From assembly GCF_029537735.1 (NCBI RefSeq), contig NZ_JARPUQ010000003.1:307015-371014 (forward strand): DNA of 64,000 bases. The letters run 5' to 3'. This stretch comes from Robiginitalea aestuariiviva. Lineage in GTDB: Bacteria; Bacteroidota; Bacteroidia; Flavobacteriales; Flavobacteriaceae. Under the pieces are notes generated by a model. That model had not been told where the DNA came from and made no database searches. It saw nothing but the letters and a program-made list of their open reading frames with translations. Positions 59,842-64,000 of this stretch are shown piece after piece (position 1 is the first letter of the stretch; the number at the start of each line of letters is the position of its first letter). A program made the position numbers and the translations under genes.

Positions 59842-60801
59842 ATGCGCTTTTTGAAGAATGCCCTGATGACGATCGGAATCCTGAGCGTGCTCAGCACCCT
59901 GGTATTTGCCGTGCAACAACAAATGGAACCCCAGGCAGAAGCCGAACAGATTGTGGATGCATCCGCAGACCAAACCCGGGTGGCCCCTTCCTACCGGATT
60001 TCCGCCATCGAAATCCCGGAAGACCTGAATTTTGCCGGGGAAGCCGTACCCCAGGAAGACCCGGAGGTGATGGAGCGCATTGACCGGGAATTTTTGGTAA
60101 ATACGTACTGGCAGTCCAATGCCCTGCTGCTGATGAAGCGGGCCCATAAGTACTTTCCCGTGATAGAACCCATCCTGGCCAAAAACGGGGTCCCGGACGA
60201 TTTCAAATACCTGGCCGTGGCCGAAAGTGGTTTGCAGAATGTGGTATCTCCGGCAGGGGCTACCGGGTTCTGGCAGATTATGAAGGCCACCGGGCGGGAA
60301 TACGGCCTGGAGGTAAATAACAACGTGGATGAGCGCTACCACCTGGAGAAGGCCACCGAAGTAGCCTGCCGTTACCTGAAAAAATACAAGGAGAAATACG
60401 GCAGCTGGACCATGGCTGCTGCTGCCTACAACACCGGTACGGGTTCTATTGACCGCTACCTGAATATTCAAAAGGCAGACGACTACTACGAACTCCTGCT
60501 GGGGCAGGAAACCGGGCGTTATGTGTTCCGCATCCTGGCCATTAAGGAGATCCTGTCCCACCCGCAGAAGTACGGCTTCGATATCGGGAAGGAAGACCTC
60601 TATACCAACGTGCCCACCTTCCAGGTGGAAGTGGATACCCCGGTTTCCGATTTTGCCGCTTTTGCCAAACAGTACGAGATCAACTACAAGATCCTGAAGC
60701 GGCACAACCCCTGGCTGCGGGAACCCCACCTGAACAATGCCTCCGGTAAAAAATACCAGATTGCCATTCCACTGAAGGGCTATTATACCGTTGGGCCCTG
60801 A
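59842..60801 (+). CDS. Lytic transglycosylase (MltD-like)
   Basis: A 319-residue cell-wall enzyme with an N-terminal membrane anchor or signal (about 8-25). The SLT domain (about 95-230) has VAESGLQNVVSPAGATGFWQ split as VAESGLQNV and SPAGATGFWQ (catalytic Glu about 128), and AAAAYNTGTGSIDRYL. A LysM-like C-terminus (AFAKQYEINYKILKRHN) may bind peptidoglycan. It cleaves glycan strands to make anhydromuropeptides. It has its own promoter and lies 10 bases after the hydrolase. Confidence 0.88.
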   Translation: MRFLKNALMTIGILSVLSTLVFAVQQQMEPQAEAEQIVDASADQTRVAPSYRISAIEIPEDLNFAGEAVPQEDPEVMERIDREFLVNTYWQSNALLLMKRAHKYFPVIEPILAKNGVPDDFKYLAVAESGLQNVVSPAGATGFWQIMKATGREYGLEVNNNVDERYHLEKATEVACRYLKKYKEKYGSWTMAAAAYNTGTGSIDRYLNIQKADDYYELLLGQETGRYVFRILAIKEILSHPQKYGFDIGKEDLYTNVPTFQVEVDTPVSDFAAFAKQYEINYKILKRHNPWLREPHLNNASGKKYQIAIPLKGYYTVGP

Positions 60802-60838
60802 TCGTCGCCAGGCTAAACGCACATTACATGGCTAACCC

Positions 60839-60961
60839 ATGGAGACCCTGGTCAACCCCCTGTCGGTAACCCTGGGCCTTTCGGGCCTGCTTCTGCTGGC
60901 AGGATGCGTAACCGTTTTTGGGCGGGTACAGCATAAGCTCCGCAAGCGTTTCGGACCCTGA
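60839..60961 (+). CDS. Possible 40-residue membrane peptide
   Basis: ATG at 60839 opens a 40-codon frame ending at TGA 60961. The peptide has a single hydrophobic helix (LGLSGLLLLAGCVTVFG) and a basic tail (QHKLRKRFGP), the usual plan of small membrane proteins. It lies 37 bases after the lytic transglycosylase stop on the same strand. No ribosome-binding site or homologue can be shown here. A spurious frame is possible. The remaining part of this 323-base gap holds only the G-rich element at about 61014-61057. Confidence 0.4.
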   Translation: METLVNPLSVTLGLSGLLLLAGCVTVFGRVQHKLRKRFGP

Positions 60962-61011
60962 GTTCCAGGAACGCCCCAGCAATGATTGCCCGGTGCAGGC
61001 TTCGAGTTTAT

Positions 61012-61040
61012 TTTGAAGTCGGGCGGGGGAGGGGTTTGCA
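61012..61040. repeat. G-rich intergenic element, copy C
   Basis: TATTTTGAAGTC followed by GGGCGGGGGAGGGG (61021-61034) resembles the element at 39970-40005. A small stem GGGGTTTGCAACCCC follows (about 61031-61045). It lies between the lytic transglycosylase and the TPR protein, which are convergent. Confidence 0.45.
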
Positions 61041-61124
61041 ACCCCGACCTCTGGATTAGGGGCGCTCACCCCCTTCATAATGAAGGCTTTAAAGCTTCTT
61101 TCCTTCAGCTATGAGGTATTCCCT

Positions 61125-61640
61125 TTAGATCTTTTTCAGCTGCTGCTGCATCATCTTGATCTGCTCGGTAAGCATGTTGTTCTTATCCAGCTTTTTGGCT
61201 TCGGAAAGCAAGGTAGTGGCCTCGCGTTTGCGGCGTTTCTGCATGGCTATGCCCGCCAGGCTCAATTTGGCCATGGCCACATCGTAATCCATATTCAACC
61301 CCAGCTTCAGAGCCTTACGGAAGTACTTCTCGGCCTGGGTGAGGTTTTTCTGGGAGTATATAATCCCGTGCAGATAGTTGTAATACCCCTGCTGCTTGGT
61401 GGTGAGGGCCGCCTCGGGATTCTTGATTTTCGCCAGCCATTTTTCGGTGCCGTCCAAATCCTGCTTGCGCATTTTCAGGAAGGCCATCAGGATGATTTCG
61501 TTCCGGAAATACAGGAATACGAAAATCAGGGCCAGCAGGATCAGCATGATCCCGTTTCCGATTTCGCCCTGGACAAACTGATATCCGGCAGTACCCACCA
61601 GGGCAGCTGCCAGTATGATTTTGATGTTTTTATTGAACAT
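61125..61640 (-). CDS. Membrane protein with C-terminal TPR
   Basis: A 171-residue protein with two N-terminal hydrophobic helices (IILAAALVGTAGYQFV and MLILLALIFVFLYF) and a helical C-terminus with a TPR-like repeat (YNYLHGIIYSQKNLTQAEKYFRKALKL, shown as YLHGIIYSQKNLTQAEKYF and the AMAKLSLAGIAMQKRRK helix). Function unknown; TPRs usually bind proteins. Its start overlaps the exported protein upstream by 11 bases, so they are translated together. Confidence 0.65.
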   Translation of the reverse strand: MFNKNIKIILAAALVGTAGYQFVQGEIGNGIMLILLALIFVFLYFRNEIILMAFLKMRKQDLDGTEKWLAKIKNPEAALTTKQQGYYNYLHGIIYSQKNLTQAEKYFRKALKLGLNMDYDVAMAKLSLAGIAMQKRRKREATTLLSEAKKLDKNNMLTEQIKMMQQQLKKI

Positions 61641-62529
61641 GTCTGTGATCGATTAGGGTGTAGGTTACTTGTGTCTTGACTTGTGTGGGGATTTTCAGGC
61701 CGCCGGTTTCTGCCATGGTAGAAAAGCCCTCGCAATGGCCTTCCACCCGCATTTCTTTGGGAAAGCCCGTTTGGGCATCGGCCAGGATCCGGCAGTGTTG
61801 TTGTCCGGACAGGCGCATTTCACTCCCCGGTTGGGTTTCATTCATCCGTACTTCCCCTTCCCCGCTAATAACCCATTGATCGGTATCACGGTGTTCCAGG
61901 GTCCAGGTGTGGCTGCCGCCATGGGGTTCGCGGGCCCGGGTTTCCCAGGTAGCCCCGGCTACGGCCTGCTTTTTCGGATAGATCAGGGTCAGCTGTTCGC
62001 AGCTGGCCGCCAAAGCCTCGGGACCATACTGGGATTCCAGCGATTTGCGGACCTGGGTGCGGACCAAAGCAGTTTCTATTCCGGCTCGGGCAACCATCCG
62101 GTTGATCAGGCTGTCTCCCCCCCAAACCTGCAGGATGTGTCCCTGCGGGTCCACTTCCAGACGAACGGGCGTATCCAACATGCTATGGAATATGCGGGAA
62201 TGCACGTTGCTACTGTCCAGTTCCCGGGCATGGATATCCAGCAATTCGCCTTTCAGGCTGCTGTCGATATGAAAAAACAGGTCCCGGTAGGCCATTTCAA
62301 GGATGCTGCTTGCTGCCCCTTCCGCAATCACCCTGAATTCCAGCAGGGCCGAAACAGTGCTGCTTACCTTGTGGGTGTCGCCCTGCAGTTGTTGTTCCAT
62401 TTCCTGTAAAGAACGTTGTTCTACGGTGAAAACATCCCCTTTTTTCCACTGGTAGCCCAGCGGCTGCTGGCCGGTGCAGATACCGGCACTCCCTGTCAGA
62501 AGTACGAGAAACAAAAGGGTTTTATACAT
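61630..62529 (-). CDS. Exported DUF6263-like protein
   Basis: A 299-residue protein with a signal peptide ending near TGQ. The mature part has alternating strands and two Cys: [17 protein letters not shown] at the start, [20 protein letters not shown], and a C-terminal [22 protein letters not shown] recognise only the DUF6263-type pattern of flavobacterial periplasmic proteins; function unknown. ATG 62529 follows the promoter box and gives the signal peptide. It is divergent from rpmH and co-transcribed with the TPR protein. Confidence 0.6.
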   Translation of the reverse strand: MYKTLLFLVLLTGSAGICTGQQPLGYQWKKGDVFTVEQRSLQEMEQQLQGDTHKVSSTVSALLEFRVIAEGAASSILEMAYRDLFFHIDSSLKGELLDIHARELDSSNVHSRIFHSMLDTPVRLEVDPQGHILQVWGGDSLINRMVARAGIETALVRTQVRKSLESQYGPEALAASCEQLTLIYPKKQAVAGATWETRAREPHGGSHTWTLEHRDTDQWVISGEGEVRMNETQPGSEMRLSGQQHCRILADAQTGFPKEMRVEGHCEGFSTMAETGGLKIPTQVKTQVTYTLIDHRHVQ

Positions 62530-62556
62530 GGAAGGCTGGGCCGATAAACGTCCCTG

Positions 62557-62564
62557 CAAAAGTA
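62557..62564 (-). promoter_or_regulatory. -7 promoter box (TACTTTTG) for the DUF6263-like gene
   Basis: A consensus match on the minus strand, 27 bases before the ATG at 62529. It faces the rpmH promoter about 33 bases away. Confidence 0.6.
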
Positions 62565-62596
62565 GTAAAAAGTCTTCGAAAAAAAATGAGGGTGCA

Positions 62597-62627
62597 TTTG
62601 GGATTGCGAAAACTCTTCGTATATTTG
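62597..62627 (+). promoter_or_regulatory. Complete Bacteroidota promoter (TTTG-N19-TATATTTG) for rpmH
   Basis: TTTG (62597-62600) and TATATTTG (62620-62627) are spaced by 19 bases, a full match to the Bacteroidota -33/-7 consensus. The leader to the rpmH ATG is 51 bases. Confidence 0.85.
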
Positions 62628-62678
62628 CGCCCAGATTTTTTAAGCCTTCGGGCCTCATTCCGGGGAAAACAATTCAAG

Positions 62679-62837
62679 ATGAAAAGAACATTTCAGCCAT
62701 CCAAGAGAAAGAGGAGGAACAAGCACGGATTCCGTGAGCGTATGGCATCTGCCAACGGTAGAAAGGTATTGGCCCGCAGAAGAGCTAAAGGTCGCAAGAA
62801 ATTAAGCGTTTCCTCCGAGCCACGACACAAAAAGTAA
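62679..62837 (+). CDS. rpmH: 50S ribosomal protein L34
   Basis: A 52-residue, very basic ribosomal protein beginning [19 protein letters not shown], which is diagnostic. It has a strong promoter (62597-62627) and a terminator (62862-62897). rpnA, usually next to rpmH in other bacteria, is not seen here; carB lies downstream instead. Confidence 0.97.
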   Translation: MKRTFQPSKRKRRNKHGFRERMASANGRKVLARRRAKGRKKLSVSSEPRHKK

Positions 62838-62861
62838 ATGGGATATCCTGTTGACAAGTTT

Positions 62862-62897
62862 AAAGGTGTTGCTTTTTAAAAGTGACACCTTTTTTTT
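62862..62897 (+). terminator. Terminator after rpmH
   Basis: AAAGGTGT (62862-62869) and ACACCTTT (62885-62892) form an 8-bp stem with a 15-base loop, followed by a run of T to 62897. carB begins 33 bases later with a weak box, TATCCTTG, at 62897-62904. Confidence 0.75.
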
Positions 62898-62929
62898 ATC
62901 CTTGAACCGCCTAACACGAAACTCATAGC

Positions 62930-64000
62930 ATGCCCAGAAGAAAAGACATCAACAGCATTTTGATTATCGGATCTGGCCCCATCGTCATTGGCCAGGCCTG
63001 CGAATTTGATTACTCCGGCTCCCAAGCCCTGCGCTCCCTGCGCGAGGACGGGATCAAAACGGTGCTGATCAACAGCAACCCGGCCACCATCATGACGGAC
63101 CCATCCATGGCAGACCACGTATACCTGCTGCCGCTTACCACCAAGTCCATCGTAAAGGTGCTGAAGGATCATCCGGAAATCGATGCCGTACTGCCGACCA
63201 TGGGCGGGCAAACCGCGCTGAACCTGTGTATCGAGGCGGGCGACAAGGGCATTTGGGAAGACTTTGGGATCGATATCATCGGGGTGGATATCGACGCCAT
63301 TAACATTACCGAGGACCGGGAAAAATTCCGGGACCTGATGGAGCGTATCGGAGTGCCCATGGCGCCTCAGGCTACCGCCACTTCTTTCCTGCAGGGGAAA
63401 GAGATCGCCCAGGAATTCGGGTTTCCCCTGGTAATTCGCGCCAGCTATACCCTGGGCGGTGCCGGGGCATCCATTGTTTACCGGCCGGAGGATTTTGACG
63501 AACTCCTGAGCCGCGGCCTGGAGATTTCCCCCATCCACGAGGTAATGATCGACAAGGCCATGATGGGGTGGAAGGAATACGAGCTGGAGCTGCTGCGCGA
63601 CAAGAATGACAACGTGGTCATTATCTGTACCATCGAGAACATGGACCCCATGGGGATCCACACCGGAGATTCCATCACTGTGGCCCCGGCCATGACCCTC
63701 TCGGACCGCACTTTTCAGCGGATGCGGGATATGGCCATCAAAATGATGCGCGCCATCGGCGACTTTGCCGGCGGCTGTAACGTGCAGTTCGCGGTGAGCC
63801 CGGACGAGAAGGAAGACATCATTGCCATTGAGATCAACCCCCGGGTGTCCCGCTCTTCGGCCCTGGCTTCCAAGGCTACGGGATACCCCATTGCCAAGGT
63901 AGCCGCCAAACTGGCTATTGGCTACCACCTGGACGAGCTGGAGAACCAGATCACCAAATCCACCTCGGCCCTCTTTGAGCCCACGCTGGATTACGTGATC
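62930..64000 (+). CDS. carB: Carbamoyl-phosphate synthase large subunit, 5' part (runs off window)
   Basis: The first 357 codons of CarB; the gene continues past the window. The start is PRRKDINSILIIGSGPIVIG, with the PreATP-grasp IGQACEFDYSGSQA and NSNPATIMTDP, then the ATP-grasp domain (VIRASYTLGGAGASIVY; MGIHTGDSITVAPAMTL; EINPRVSRSSALASKATGYP). CarB makes carbamoyl phosphate for pyrimidine and arginine synthesis together with CarA, which is not in the window. ATG 62930 follows the rpmH terminator. Confidence 0.95.
   Translation, partial: MPRRKDINSILIIGSGPIVIGQACEFDYSGSQALRSLREDGIKTVLINSNPATIMTDPSMADHVYLLPLTTKSIVKVLKDHPEIDAVLPTMGGQTALNLCIEAGDKGIWEDFGIDIIGVDIDAINITEDREKFRDLMERIGVPMAPQATATSFLQGKEIAQEFGFPLVIRASYTLGGAGASIVYRPEDFDELLSRGLEISPIHEVMIDKAMMGWKEYELELLRDKNDNVVIICTIENMDPMGIHTGDSITVAPAMTLSDRTFQRMRDMAIKMMRAIGDFAGGCNVQFAVSPDEKEDIIAIEINPRVSRSSALASKATGYPIAKVAAKLAIGYHLDELENQITKSTSALFEPTLDYVI

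Noticed and set aside
1-64000. tRNA, rRNA, CRISPR, insertion sequence, restriction-modification or toxin-antitoxin genes
   Set aside because: I looked through gaps and coding regions on both strands and saw no convincing candidate of any of these types.

Overview
The window looks like chromosomal DNA from a GC-rich member of the Flavobacteriaceae (Bacteroidota); a marine Robiginitalea-like genus is my best guess from general character, not from any search. The evidence is the repeated Bacteroidota-type -7 promoter box (TAnnTTTG, usually TACCTTTG) close upstream of starts, the lack of obvious Shine-Dalgarno sequences, lineage-typical families (DUF5916, DUF4199, a GlmU-like LbH protein, type B L31, an ECF sigma/sensor cassette) and many exported hydrolases. 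Genes are packed tightly, often with 4-nt ATGA overlaps or convergent overlaps of a few bases. I see no rRNA, tRNA, CRISPR array, insertion sequence, prophage or integron.

Layout. 0.1-6.5 kb: VIT/CCC1-type metal transporter, exported unknown, HGSNAT/DUF5009-like membrane acyltransferase, small monooxygenase-fold protein, zinc-ribbon-like unknown, S10 carboxypeptidase and DUF819 membrane protein. 6.5-14.6 kb (minus strand): YdeI-like protein, lipoprotein amidohydrolase, GH3 lipoprotein, DUF5916 outer-membrane protein and a second amidohydrolase. 14.7-18.1 kb: a 1133-residue lipoprotein fusing ThuA, sugar dehydrogenase, PKD, cytochrome c and a C-terminal carbohydrate-binding-like domain. 18.1-24.0 kb (minus): a tight five-gene run (TolB-like propeller, TMEM175 channel, M28 peptidase, M1 peptidase, serine hydrolase). 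24.0-28.2 kb: divergent trehalose-phosphate synthase/phosphatase fusion and GH15 hydrolase. 28.4-31.9 kb: M49 dipeptidyl peptidase and a PLP decarboxylase. 32.0-39.8 kb (minus): a beta-oxidation block (acyl-CoA ligase, MarR regulator, FadB-like protein, thiolase, acyl-CoA dehydrogenase) with a perfect 24-bp palindrome in front of the regulator. 40.0-47.6 kb (minus): S9 peptidase, VOC protein, PurL and an RNA methyltransferase. 47.6-55.5 kb: a YCF48-like lipoprotein, an ECF sigma/membrane/sensor cassette, an ABC exporter, phosphohexomutase, GT2 glycosyltransferase and DUF4199 protein. 55.6-64 kb: rpmE2, GlmU-like protein, mtaB, a GNAT-like protein, alpha/beta hydrolase, lytic transglycosylase, a possible 40-residue membrane peptide, a TPR membrane protein with its exported partner, rpmH, and the start of carB running off the window.

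Together the genes describe a heterotroph that digests peptides and glycans outside the cytoplasm (S10, M28, M1, M49, S9, GH3, amidohydrolases), burns fatty acids through a regulated operon, makes and possibly recycles trehalose, and carries ordinary purine, pyrimidine, ribosome and cell-wall functions. I found no clear new defence or mobile system. The most distinctive items are the MarR operator, the five-domain ThuA/dehydrogenase/cytochrome fusion, G-rich repeated intergenic elements, promoter boxes that imply leaderless mRNAs, and a short motif repeated through the sigma-factor cassette.
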